64,000 nucleotides of DNA. Origin: Halovenus rubra (GTDB taxonomy: Archaea > Halobacteriota > Halobacteria > Halobacteriales > Haloarculaceae). Below, piece after piece: positions 16,147 to 24,968 of this stretch (its first letter is position 1; each line of letters begins with the position of its first letter). The notes beneath the pieces are model-generated. The model saw nothing but the letters and a program-made list of their open reading frames with translations, made no database searches and was not told the origin of the DNA. The translations under genes were made by a program, and so were the position numbers. The stretch spans positions 372,001 through 436,000 of the forward strand of contig NZ_JAODIY010000009.1 in the NCBI RefSeq assembly GCF_026586665.1. Reading direction: 5' to 3'.

Positions 16147-16920
16147 CTAGTAACCAGAAAACGAAATCAGCGCTGGTTTGATTTGATTGTATCGACTATC
16201 TTCAATATGGCTGAGGACAGTATCATCGGCTTCGAAGAACAGGAGAGAGAGTAGTTGCGTAAACGCTTGGTGCGACTCCGGGTTCGAGAGTACATCTTGC
16301 TTCAACTTGTCGCACTGATTGATATAATAATCCGGAAACTTTCCTTCGTATTTGAACACTCCGCGACAAACGAGATGTGCTAATTCATCTGGCGGAGCAG
16401 GGATTGGAACACCTTCGACGTATTCCGATCGTTTGTACAACAGATCCTCAACAAGAGGGTTAACGCGGACTTTTCTACCATTCTTTGGTGATTTGTATGC
16501 AAGATGGTTCATAAAGTGGAATATAACATTGCCCTGCTCTCGTTTTTTTTCGGAGTATTCGGCTGCAAGTTCATCGAAATCGTCTCTATCGGGAAGCAGT
16601 GCATCCTTAATAGATGAATAAACAATTGTTGGGTCTGAGCGGATTAATCGAATAGTTTCTTGTGGGTACTCCAGTACCCTTCGTGCAAGCCCTTTTATAC
16701 GACTGACTGCCGTCGATCGCCGCTCGAACCCATATCTCTCGGAAATCTCTACTGCAGCGCCCAAGTCGTCAGGCCGGATTACAATATCAATATCACCGCC
16801 ATCAACGCGTTCTGGAAGTTGTTGATAATTGCGTGGAATAACAAAATCAACACCAGCGTCTTTGAAATCTGAAAAGATAGATCGAATTATCTGCTGTTCG
16901 GTCTCAGAATACTCAACCAT
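16147..16920 (-). CDS. Nucleotidyltransferase-fold protein of the polysaccharide island
   Basis: 257 residues. The N-terminal segment VDFVIPRNYQQLPERVDGGDIDIVIRPDDL (about 24-53) carries the nucleotidyltransferase-superfamily signature, a Gly-Gly followed by DxD (GGDIDIV at 41-47), preceded by a helix and strand as in the minimal NTase fold. The rest, with HFMNHLAYKSPKNGRKVRVNP and a helical C-terminus, resembles uncharacterised proteins of capsule and teichoic-acid type loci. The likely role is nucleotidyl or phosphoryl transfer to a sugar or polyol; the substrate is unknown. A TATA-like TTTATATG lies about 30 bases upstream, giving a probable leaderless start at 16920. Confidence 0.65.
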   Translation of the reverse strand: MVEYSETEQQIIRSIFSDFKDAGVDFVIPRNYQQLPERVDGGDIDIVIRPDDLGAAVEISERYGFERRSTAVSRIKGLARRVLEYPQETIRLIRSDPTIVYSSIKDALLPDRDDFDELAAEYSEKKREQGNVIFHFMNHLAYKSPKNGRKVRVNPLVEDLLYKRSEYVEGVPIPAPPDELAHLVCRGVFKYEGKFPDYYINQCDKLKQDVLSNPESHQAFTQLLSLLFFEADDTVLSHIEDSRYNQIKPALISFSGY

Positions 16921-17323
16921 TTATATAATACTATCGTGTCCAACATTCATATAAACATTTGTTTTTATACGCATCAACCCGGATATCGGCAGGCCCTTCG
17001 CAGATTGATTGGTTCGAGTCCTGACCGAGTTCCTGATTTGAACTTATTTTGAGATGAAATATCACTCTAAGTGCCAATTTTAGCTGTCGCCAGCAGTCCC
17101 CTGTTAGGTTGAACGTCGCTGCTCCTGTTGTGAGCTACTAGTGCCTATTTGAGTCTTTGCCGCCATAGAAACGTCGCATGAATATTCTGTGCGGTGATTT
17201 ATCTGATGACGAGTTTATTGAATATGAAGAAGATCATTCTACCAGTTAAGTGTGTGAAGAATCGAAATTTGTCATAAGAGACTGATATTTTCACAGTCGA
17301 TGTTCTGGGGAATATAGAAGCGG
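16921..17323. other. AT-rich gap inside the island
   Basis: About 400 bases with no convincing gene on either strand. It holds the promoter of the NTase-fold gene at its left end. A stretch near 17005-17035 (GGTTCGAGTCCTGACCGAG) resembles the 3-prime end of a tRNA but does not form a proper T-stem. Nothing else is recognised. Confidence 0.4.
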
Positions 17324-18751
17324 TTAACGGAAGAGTTCCTGCTCAAGTACCGAGCACTGCTTTTGTATCGCGTCTTGTAATCTTTCGCCTGATTTATTAT
17401 TCAGACTTGGATAACTCTCATGGAAGATTGCAGTGAGATACTTGATTAGTTCAGACTCGTACTCATCGGTATGTCTGTGCTCTGAAAGGGCGTCATAGAG
17501 TACAGCAGGTAAGCCTTTGGGATCACCTGCTTCATATACCTGTGGAAGTTTGCTATAATTTGGTTCCCCGAAAGTGAGAACAGGCTTCTTATAAAACACA
17601 CCTTCTAGACCAGCCGTTCCTGTGACAGTAGTGACTGCATCAGAACTTTTGATTAGCTCATGAGAGTCAACATGTGGGTGAATCAGGACAGTGTTTGGGA
17701 GTTTATCAATCTCTTTGTAGTACCTTGGCCGTCGGATTTTGTATTTATACAACGCAGGATGTTCTTTCACGTACAGGTTGTAATCGACAGGCAAGCTCTT
17801 AGATAGATCTCGAATCACGTCTGGCAACTCAACATACATCGGTGCTTTAACCATTGTAGACGCCTCCGGTTGCAAATGAAGCGGGAAATAAACGTAGTTG
17901 CTGTTGTAGTTTGGCCGTTGGAACAGATCACGGTAGTCGACGTATTTTCTCCATAAGAGCTGTTTGACTGACTCTTTGATTCGACGCTGTGTGCTGTCGT
18001 GATAGAAATCGTCATTATAGTATCCCAACTTCTTCTGATACCAGTAGTTTACCAGCTCATAGAGTTTAGATGGATCTCCTGTTTGCGAGGAGTCACTGTC
18101 CGTATATTCTGGAGTGACACCTTCTTTACGGAATTTTCTCAGAAAGGTCGTCGCTTCCTGATAAGATTCAGAATACACGGTTTCGACATCAGATCCCATC
18201 TTCTCGTATCGGTCCCAGATTGTGTTGAACCGACCAGCCACTGTTTTTTGCAGCACTTCCCTATCAAGTACTCTCGTGTGCGCTCTTTGTACGGCAGTTC
18301 CGTACTCTTCATTCACAATCCGGAATGGTATCCAGGTATAGGCTGAATCTACCGCAGAAGTTAGATATATATCCGGATTGAAACTATCGAACAGTTCAAT
18401 GAAAAAGTCAAACCATCCTTGAACTAGCCGTTTTTGTTTCTCCGGTGTATACTCAATGTACTTCCGATCTGCCCAGAGTGCGGGCCATAAGTTGGGAGCC
18501 CCATATCGGTTCTCAAGCTCGCTAATTCTTTCTGGGTCGTATTGGTTTTCAACGATATTCTGATGAACGTCTTGTACACAGTACAGTGGATCGTAATTGA
18601 TATTGTTTTGTTCTTTGAGGAATTTGTAGGGTTTCCGTCCGACAACAGTGGCTCCAATAGTATCTATACTGGTCTGTTTAAGTAACTCACAGGTTACACG
18701 ATGGTAGATTTCTGTTGAATTCCAATTGTAGTTTAAAAAGAGATCGGTCAT
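17324..18751 (-). CDS. KpsS/LipB-like capsular polysaccharide glycosyltransferase
   Basis: 475 residues, AT-rich. The C-terminal half fits the capsule polysaccharide biosynthesis family (KpsS/LipB, GT-B-like): YFPLHLQPEAST at 288-299, YVKEHP at 327-332, TVTGTAGLEG at 375-384 and KKPVLTFG at 388-395. These are the conserved blocks of that family, with the HP and GTxGLE motifs forming the likely nucleotide-sugar pocket. The N-terminal half (about 1-210) is a separate less conserved domain. Bacterial relatives add Kdo linkers to capsule lipids; in an archaeon the acceptor is probably different. An AATATTTT box at 18774-18781 is 23-30 bases upstream of the start. Confidence 0.75.
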   Translation of the reverse strand: MTDLFLNYNWNSTEIYHRVTCELLKQTSIDTIGATVVGRKPYKFLKEQNNINYDPLYCVQDVHQNIVENQYDPERISELENRYGAPNLWPALWADRKYIEYTPEKQKRLVQGWFDFFIELFDSFNPDIYLTSAVDSAYTWIPFRIVNEEYGTAVQRAHTRVLDREVLQKTVAGRFNTIWDRYEKMGSDVETVYSESYQEATTFLRKFRKEGVTPEYTDSDSSQTGDPSKLYELVNYWYQKKLGYYNDDFYHDSTQRRIKESVKQLLWRKYVDYRDLFQRPNYNSNYVYFPLHLQPEASTMVKAPMYVELPDVIRDLSKSLPVDYNLYVKEHPALYKYKIRRPRYYKEIDKLPNTVLIHPHVDSHELIKSSDAVTTVTGTAGLEGVFYKKPVLTFGEPNYSKLPQVYEAGDPKGLPAVLYDALSEHRHTDEYESELIKYLTAIFHESYPSLNNKSGERLQDAIQKQCSVLEQELFR

Positions 18752-18773
18752 GATTTATCGATTTTTGGGCACG

Positions 18774-18781
18774 AATATTTT
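18774..18781 (-). promoter_or_regulatory. TATA-like box of the KpsS-like gene
   Basis: AAAATATT on the minus strand, 23-30 bases upstream of the ATG at 18751. Confidence 0.4.
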
Positions 18782-18985
18782 CTGTTGAGTTGATTGGTGG
18801 GTGCGCCGTCGGTTTTTGTGAACAGATGTGCCGTCATATCAATGAAGAGCAGCTGTACACCTATTAGCTAGTATCAAAAGACTATACATAATTGTCACGG
18901 TTTGAGCAGTCTACATTTTATACAGGGTGCCATAGATTCCTTCTCAAACTGTGGCGGAGAATATTTCTTGGAGTCTATATCATAA

Positions 18986-19513
18986 ATTGCCCGCGTCGGT
19001 AGAGATAGCCACGGGGTTGGTTTGGATGTTGTGAAGCACCAGCGGACACCCAAGCAGGTAATGAAGCTTGGTGTTTGGATCCACATAGCTGGCCTATCTT
19101 TCTCAAAGACCATCTCTATCCTTGAGAAGTTGGATGCCTAGTGATGTCGGAATGCTGTCCACGCTTGGGGCTGATTTACAACCGACCAGCGGCAAGACTG
19201 TGAATAGATTACGGTTGACGAAACTGTGATTCGAGTCGACGACTAGTAGTACTGCCTGTACGCCGCTGCTGATCTGGAATCGACCAAATTACGTCATTTC
19301 CGGCTGTTTTCCACGACAACAACCGCTCTCACAGATTACTTTCTTAAAGAACTCCGGAATGCTGTCGAGCATATCTCTAGAGAAGTAAAACACCGACTCT
19401 CTTCGTTCTTAAACTGTTTTGGTCACGTTGAACGGGCGACCGCTGAAGATTACCCGCAGAGAATGCTTTTTCGATACAATATGACAAGAATAAAAACTAC
19501 AACGAAGCCGTAA
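18986..19513 (+). pseudogene. Decayed IS6-type haloarchaeal transposase
   Basis: Translating all three plus frames gives successive pieces of a DDE transposase of the haloarchaeal IS6-like type. RTPKQVMKLGVWIHIAGLS and SKTISILEKL come first, then two stops. CRNAVHAWG follows, then ADLQPTSGKTVN in a shifted frame. The piece VDETVIRVDD with the first catalytic Asp starts at 19214, then two stops, then LYAAADLE, RLFSTTTTALT and FLKELR. An internal deletion removes the second Asp region. The remainder, with the EVKHRLSSF and ATAED segments and the YNM end, closes at a stop at 19511-19513. Stops, frameshifts and the deletion make it inactive. I could not identify terminal repeats. Confidence 0.75.
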
Positions 19514-19560
19514 AACGAGATAACTGGCTCAGTTCCATCTGTGATAATGACTGACAGAGG

Positions 19561-19570
19561 TTTATATAAT
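19561..19570 (+). promoter_or_regulatory. TATA box of the S8 protease gene
   Basis: TTTATATAAT ends 20 bases before the in-frame GTG at 19591 and begins 30 before it. It decides the start: a leaderless GTG rather than the TTG at 19585. Confidence 0.5.
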
Positions 19571-19590
19571 TCAAATACTGTGTCTTGTTC

Positions 19591-22500
19591 GTGGACCGAC
19601 ATACACATTCGCCGAACCGGCGGGAGTTCATCGCCGGCACGGTTGGGGTCGGTGTAGCAGGATGGGGGATTGAGTCTGGTGTTGGCACGGCATTTGCTGA
19701 GTATCCAGAAACCGAAGACACAGCCGGCACAGCCCAAGTTGTCGTCCGGTTTGAACCGGCAGAAGGTGCCGGAAAGGCGATGCTACAACGTCACGCACGC
19801 ACAACTCAGCGTCCTTTCAAACAGTTCGTCGCTGAACAGTCAGGTGTCAGTATCGAGCGAACATTCTGGGCGGCAAACGCCGCACTGGTGTCTGTCAACC
19901 CCAAGAGGGTCAGCCGGAACGCAATCCTAGCAATCGAGCACGTCACCACAGTACACACGAACGCTGCTGTCGGGGTACACGGCACCGCCAACGGGACAGA
20001 CACGGCGGCGACTGGCCTGGGCCCCAGCCAGAGCGAGGAGAGCGGCGTTGCATACCACTTGGAAGAAATGGACGTACCACAGGCGTGGGATGTATACGGA
20101 ACCCAAGGTGAGGGCGTAGATGTTGCAGTTATCGACACTGGGATTGATACCACCGGGCACGAGGAACTGGCAGCCTCCCTGGAGCGTGGCGGATGGGCGG
20201 AGTTCGACGAGAGTGGTAACCGGATTGACTCAGAGCCAAATGCCAAAACAGAGTTCCCACAGGCTGGCCACGGAACGGCCGTCAGCGGAGCCATCGCGGG
20301 CGGTGCCACTGATGATGGAACCAAGTACGGCGTCGCACCCGGGGTAAATCTCTACAAGGCCCAGATGGTCAGCCAACCACCCGAGGGAATTCGGACCCTC
20401 GCGGTGTTCGCGGGCATCGAATGGGCTATCGAACAGGATGTCGATATCATCTCGATGAGTCTCGGACTTCCAATTTACAATCAGGCAATCGTGGAGCCAA
20501 TCCGAAACGCCATCGAGAGCGGACTTCTTGTCGTCAGCGCCGTCGGGAACTCCGGACAATACACGGGTTTTTCGCCAGCGAATATTCCGGGCGTGCTCTC
20601 GGTCGGTGGTATCGACGACAATCGGGAACTGTATGAAAATACTAGCGGTGAACGTATCGACACCGACCGGTACTGGGGAGACACTACGGCCGACTGGTGG
20701 CCGGAGGAGTTCACCGTTCCTGACGTGACTGCTCCCGCCGTCGATACGCTGGGGCCGGTACTCGACGGCCAGTTCGACCGTAATTCTGGCACAAGTTTTG
20801 CAGCACCCTGTGTCGCCGGCGTCGCTGCGCTCGCCATGGCTGTGACCGACGCCGACAACGACGCTATTAAAAATGCGATTACCGAAACAGCTCGCCATCC
20901 AGCCGCCGAGGACGCGTTCGACATCGACCCCGGGCACGACGACAGATACGGGCAAGGCATCGTCTCAGCACTTTCGGCTATCAGTCAACTCGAAGCCAGT
21001 GAGACTGTTTCTGGAACGGTCACAGATGCGTCCGGTCGCCCACTCGACAGTGTGACAGTCGCTTCGGAAGTTGGACTCACAACCGAGACAGACACTCAGG
21101 GCAGGTACGAACTCACAGTCCCACCGGGGACGCAGCCAATCGGCGCTATTGGTCCCGGTTTCGACACGACAGCGACGCGTATCGACCCAGCGGATACTGA
21201 CACCCAAGCGTTCCAGCTCAATCAGACAGATGACCTCGATGTCAAGATGGCTGACCGGATGTCGACACGGATAGACACAGGAGAAGAGGTGACGGCGACG
21301 TTCGACGTTGCGAACGCCCAAACGGTTGTCATCGAGATGAGAGCCGATGGGCCGTTCGATCCCAAAGAGTTAGAACTCAGCGTCGCCGGTACTGCGGCGG
21401 CGCTTGGAGAACCGGTCAGTATCGACCCGGACCAGACACAGCTTACGGTTGGCATCAACGTCGCTGAATCAGTCTTGGTCGCACAGTTCCAACTCTCTTA
21501 TGAGTTCACGGGCGGCGGTAAGTCAGTCAGCGGCAAGGGTCATCTGGTGTACGCACACCCTGACCCATTTGTCATCTCTCCGGGTGACCCACCGACACTG
21601 CAGGTCCCAATCGACTTGGTTGCGCCTCGAACGACAATTGAACTCATGGACGGACAAGGGGACGCAGTCGCCACGTCAGATGACGGTGCCGGAATTGTTA
21701 TTGATAAACCACTGACCTTGACAGCCACAGACGGAGCCACACCCGAGGTTCAGTTCTCTAACGAGGGAGCCCAGAAGCCTGCAGCCGTGTTGGTCAACGC
21801 TAACGACGTGACTATCTCGGGGCTTGTCGTCGACGGGACAGGTGCCAGAACGGGTGTTCAGGTAGCCCGTACGGGGGCCATCGCGAAGGGGTTACCACAG
21901 CCGTCCGGTGTGACGGTCCACGACCTTGCCGTAGCCGGAGCAGACACAGCCGTCCGTGCGGGCCAAGCCCCGGCACTCCGAATCGTGGACAACGAGTTGA
22001 CCGCGAACACAACAGCCGTCGGCGTCGGTCGCCAGGTGGATTTCCAGAACACGACTACCGTCACCAGCCGGGCAAAGACGACGGTCCGAGGGAATGCAAT
22101 CACCGACGTTGAGACGGGTATCGACGTAGCCGGTCAGGTGGGGGCTATCGAAGGAAATTCGCTCTCGAACATCGACACTGTGGGAATCCATCTCGGGACA
22201 CCGCGGTTCCTGAGTCGCCACTGGGGGCAGGATGTTGGCCCTATCCGCTCAAACACGATTACGGGTGCGAACCGCGGGATTGTGGTCTCGGGGAGTATGA
22301 CTCGCCCGGTCGAGTCGAACACGCTATCTGACATCACGGAAACAGCATTCGTCGTCGACGGGGCCATTCTCGCCCCGATTCGGGCCAACAGTGTTGATGG
22401 CGCACAGAGGGGGCTCGACATTGCTAACGATGCAGAGGTTGCGAAGGTGACCGACAACGAGTTTGTGAACATTCAGCAACCGGGCGACGAGGAAGGTTCG

Positions 22501-22746
22501 GAGGATGCAGACGAAGCCGAAACGAGTGAGCAAGACAACACAGACGAGGAGACAATGTCTGGAGACGACACCGAATCGACGGCTGACCCGGAAGACGACA
22601 TGGCAACCAAGACAGACGAAGCCGGCGAATCAGAGTCAGATGCTTCTGGTCCCGGGTTTGGCATCGGCAGCGCGCTTGTCAGCCTCGGTGGCGTAGGCTA
22701 CCTACTGCAACGGCGATTGTCAGATGAAGACACAGAATCAGGGTAG
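19591..22746 (+). CDS. Tat-exported subtilisin-like protease with beta-helix and PGF-CTERM anchor
   Basis: About 1051 residues. A Tat signal with RREF and an Ala/Gly-rich core is followed by a pro-region (to about 125) and an S8 catalytic domain with Asp in VIDTGID (about 182), His in GHGTAVSG (about 227), the oxyanion Asn in AVGNSG and Ser in GTSFAAP (about 402). A carboxypeptidase-regulatory-like repeat follows (about 475-530), then a right-handed beta-helix of NosD type (about 690-975; VRGNAITDVETGIDVAG and similar coils). An acidic Thr/Glu linker leads to PGFGIGSALVSLGGVGYLLQRR, the archaeosortase PGF-CTERM signal. It is therefore a lipid-anchored surface protease. The start is the GTG at 19591, chosen from the TATA spacing. 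It flanks the island. Confidence 0.88.
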   Translation: MDRHTHSPNRREFIAGTVGVGVAGWGIESGVGTAFAEYPETEDTAGTAQVVVRFEPAEGAGKAMLQRHARTTQRPFKQFVAEQSGVSIERTFWAANAALVSVNPKRVSRNAILAIEHVTTVHTNAAVGVHGTANGTDTAATGLGPSQSEESGVAYHLEEMDVPQAWDVYGTQGEGVDVAVIDTGIDTTGHEELAASLERGGWAEFDESGNRIDSEPNAKTEFPQAGHGTAVSGAIAGGATDDGTKYGVAPGVNLYKAQMVSQPPEGIRTLAVFAGIEWAIEQDVDIISMSLGLPIYNQAIVEPIRNAIESGLLVVSAVGNSGQYTGFSPANIPGVLSVGGIDDNRELYENTSGERIDTDRYWGDTTADWWPEEFTVPDVTAPAVDTLGPVLDGQFDRNSGTSFAAPCVAGVAALAMAVTDADNDAIKNAITETARHPAAEDAFDIDPGHDDRYGQGIVSALSAISQLEASETVSGTVTDASGRPLDSVTVASEVGLTTETDTQGRYELTVPPGTQPIGAIGPGFDTTATRIDPADTDTQAFQLNQTDDLDVKMADRMSTRIDTGEEVTATFDVANAQTVVIEMRADGPFDPKELELSVAGTAAALGEPVSIDPDQTQLTVGINVAESVLVAQFQLSYEFTGGGKSVSGKGHLVYAHPDPFVISPGDPPTLQVPIDLVAPRTTIELMDGQGDAVATSDDGAGIVIDKPLTLTATDGATPEVQFSNEGAQKPAAVLVNANDVTISGLVVDGTGARTGVQVARTGAIAKGLPQPSGVTVHDLAVAGADTAVRAGQAPALRIVDNELTANTTAVGVGRQVDFQNTTTVTSRAKTTVRGNAITDVETGIDVAGQVGAIEGNSLSNIDTVGIHLGTPRFLSRHWGQDVGPIRSNTITGANRGIVVSGSMTRPVESNTLSDITETAFVVDGAILAPIRANSVDGAQRGLDIANDAEVAKVTDNEFVNIQQPGDEEGSEDADEAETSEQDNTDEETMSGDDTESTADPEDDMATKTDEAGESESDASGPGFGIGSALVSLGGVGYLLQRRLSDEDTESG

Positions 22747-22830
22747 CACACCTACGCGGAGTCTTTTCGCGGTAGTGACGAAAACCAGTGGCACTAACCG
22801 AATTTCTCATACGGGTTACAATAACACCAG

Positions 22831-22880
22831 CATGTCAACTACCTCGGGGTCAAGCCCCGTAGCATCCGCCTTGATTCTTC
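22831..22880. repeat. Palindromic element, possibly an IS200/IS605 end
   Basis: Between two convergent genes: CTA(22839-22841)..CGGGG(22845-22849)-tcaag-CCCCG(22855-22859)TAG(22860-22862) forms a stable hairpin, flanked by CATGTCAA and GCATCCGCCTTGATTC. It could be a shared terminator (a T5 tract follows about 30 bases later) or the end of a transposable element. No transposase frame is present nearby. Confidence 0.3.
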
Positions 22881-22982
22881 TGTGAATATTGTTTTTAGAT
22901 GACTATTTTATAAAATACGCAAGGGATTGCAGAGAGACCGAAAATAGCACCATAGACAACTGGTCCTCTCACCCTGTGGGCC

Positions 22983-24038
22983 TCACTCAGAGTGGTCGTC
23001 GATTCGAACGAGCACCTTGATTTCCTCGCGTTCGTCCATCGCCCGGTACCCCTCAGACACACCGTCGAGGTCTACTGTCTTTGTGAATATCGGCGACGGG
23101 TCAAGTGTGCCGTCGAGGACATCTGCGAGCAAGTCATCAGCGTACGCCCGCACTGGTGCGACCCCACCACAGAGAGAGATATTATCACTAAACAGGGAGA
23201 ATACGTCGAGCCCTGCCTCCTCTACGCCATGAGGAACGCCAACATATCCGACAGTTCCGCCGGGTCGACAGATGTCGATTGCCGTCTCCATGGCTGAGGC
23301 TGCACCGACACATTCGAGGACATGGTCAGTGCCTCCTCCGGTCAGTTCACGTGCCCGTTTGACGCCTGCCTCACCGCGTTCGGCCACCGTTTCTGTCGCG
23401 CCGAACTCGGCGGCAAGTGAGAGTCGGTCCTCGTGGTGGCCCATCGCGACAATTTGCTTTGCGCCGAGACGGCGGGCCGCGAGTACACCACAGAGCCCGA
23501 CAGCCCCATCACCGACGACGACACAGGTGTCGCCCTCTCCGACACCGGCATTGACTGCCGCGTGGTGCCCGGTACCCATCACGTCGGTCAGCGGAAGTAT
23601 TGACTTCAATGTCTCCTCGTCGTTAGCGTACCTATCGGGCACACGCACAAGTGTCCCGTCTGCTTCGGGTACTCGGACGTACTCGCCCTGTCCGCCACCG
23701 TTTTCGCCGCCCCAAGAGCCGCCATTCGTACAGGATGTGTGCAGGCCGCGCCGGCAGAACTCACACCGGCCACAGCTGATGACAAACGGCGCGAACACGC
23801 GGTCGCCGGGCTTGAGGCTGGTAACATCTGTCCCGGTTTCTTCGACGATTCCCATCGGCTCGTGTCCGACCGCCGAACCCGTCTCGCGGTCACTCTCGCC
23901 GCGGTAGAACCACAGGTCGGAGCCACAGATAGCAGTATGTGTGACCCGAATCAGCGCACCGCGAGGGGAGTCAAGCGCCGGCTTTGGTACCTCCTCAACT
24001 GCAATCTCGCCCGGGCCGTTGTACATTGCTGCGCGCAT
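22983..24038 (-). CDS. Zinc-dependent alcohol dehydrogenase (MDR family)
   Basis: 351 residues from the Met at 24038 (MRAAMYNGPGEIAVEEVP). The frame opens 16 residues earlier, but TTTTGAGTA about 25-32 bases upstream of 24038 and the family N-terminus support the inner Met. Catalytic zinc ligands are seen in TAICGSDLW and GHEPMG. The structural zinc loop is CGRCEFCRRGLHTSC. The Rossmann segment is VVVGDGAVGLCGVLAARRLGA. The sequence resembles glutathione-independent formaldehyde/threonine-type dehydrogenases with a GGENGGGQGEYVRVPEAD insert. The substrate is not determined. The gene is single and points toward the protease gene. Confidence 0.9.
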   Translation of the reverse strand: MRAAMYNGPGEIAVEEVPKPALDSPRGALIRVTHTAICGSDLWFYRGESDRETGSAVGHEPMGIVEETGTDVTSLKPGDRVFAPFVISCGRCEFCRRGLHTSCTNGGSWGGENGGGQGEYVRVPEADGTLVRVPDRYANDEETLKSILPLTDVMGTGHHAAVNAGVGEGDTCVVVGDGAVGLCGVLAARRLGAKQIVAMGHHEDRLSLAAEFGATETVAERGEAGVKRARELTGGGTDHVLECVGAASAMETAIDICRPGGTVGYVGVPHGVEEAGLDVFSLFSDNISLCGGVAPVRAYADDLLADVLDGTLDPSPIFTKTVDLDGVSEGYRAMDEREEIKVLVRIDDHSE

Positions 24039-24118
24039 ACCGGTCAATTGGGTTCGGTACTCAAAACGGTTCTCGCCTAGAGACACAGATTACGACTGTG
24101 GCGACCATACAGGAGGGG

Positions 24119-24811
24119 TCAACAGCCTGAACACGTACAGTACGCGTCACAGACAGGGTTGTCACAGTCTGGGTTCCGGGCTGTACAATAGGTGCGACCG
24201 TGACGGATTAGTAGTACGTGCAGCGGGTAGGTCAGTTCGTCCGGAACAAGATTTCCGAGTTGGTCGTGTGCATGCTCGTTTGTGGCGGAGTCCGAGACAA
24301 GTCCAAACCGCTTAGAGACGCGCTCGACGTGCGTATCGACAGCCATGGTTGGCTTACCGAAATGGAAGTTCAACACCACACTCGCCGTCTTTGGCCCGAC
24401 GCCTTTGATATCTGTCAGCCAGCCTTTTGCGTCGTCTGTCGACATAGCGTCGAGAAATGCTAGCGAATATGCGCCACCGGTCTCGTCGCGGATAGCCGCG
24501 AGTGCCCGCTGAATTCGCGCCGACTTCTGTGTGGGCAGGCCAGCGACCCGAATCGTCTCTTCGAGTTCCGCTTGTTCGGCGGCTTCGATGTCAGCAAAGG
24601 TGTCGTACCGCTCAAACAGGCTGTCTGCAGCCCGCCGGGTGTTCTGGTCGGCGACGTTCTGTGAAAGGATTGTGGTCAACAACTGCCGAACCCCAGCGCC
24701 AGGGTTCGCATCTGGATCAGCGCCGTGTGCTTCCTCGCGGTCGACCGGTTCGTACAGTGTGACGAGATCATCGTGTAGGTCTCGAACGCGTGATTGTGTC
24801 CACTCAGTCAT
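24119..24811 (-). CDS. nth: Endonuclease III (base-excision DNA repair glycosylase/AP lyase)
   Basis: 230 residues. The helix-hairpin-helix IKGVGPKTASVVLNF (about 135-149) has the catalytic Lys141, and VDTHVERVSKRFGLV holds the catalytic Asp159. A C-terminal Cys cluster (Cys209, 216, 221, 225, 227 and 230) accommodates the 4Fe-4S cluster of the family. The N-terminal LLTTILSQNVADQNTRRA is also conserved. It removes oxidised pyrimidines. The Cys spacing (six, four, three between the first four) is slightly different from the E. coli CX6CX2CX5C pattern, so which four ligate iron is open. Stands alone. Confidence 0.9.
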   Translation of the reverse strand: MTEWTQSRVRDLHDDLVTLYEPVDREEAHGADPDANPGAGVRQLLTTILSQNVADQNTRRAADSLFERYDTFADIEAAEQAELEETIRVAGLPTQKSARIQRALAAIRDETGGAYSLAFLDAMSTDDAKGWLTDIKGVGPKTASVVLNFHFGKPTMAVDTHVERVSKRFGLVSDSATNEHAHDQLGNLVPDELTYPLHVLLIRHGRTYCTARNPDCDNPVCDAYCTCSGC

Positions 24812-24968
24812 GCCCGAGTCTTTGACTCGACGGATATGAATGCGGTGACAGCTTCGTCTCCATGGCGTCGCCGGCCAACAGCAACCACCCGTCAGCGGTT
24901 ACGGCAACAAACTCACACAGTTCCTGCCAGACCGTGTTGCGGTCACTGTTTGAGCGAGTTCTGTATTA

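Noticed and set aside
17005-17035. tRNA-3-prime-like sequence GGTTCGAGTCCTGACCGAG as an island attachment site
   Set aside because: The T-stem does not pair, no matching intact tRNA end is found nearby, and the tRNA-Glu end at 27920-27943 differs at several positions.
18895-19113. 72-residue minus-strand open frame as a gene
   Set aside because: It is the opposite strand of the transposase fossil; the plus-strand pieces match a known transposase type whereas this frame resembles nothing.
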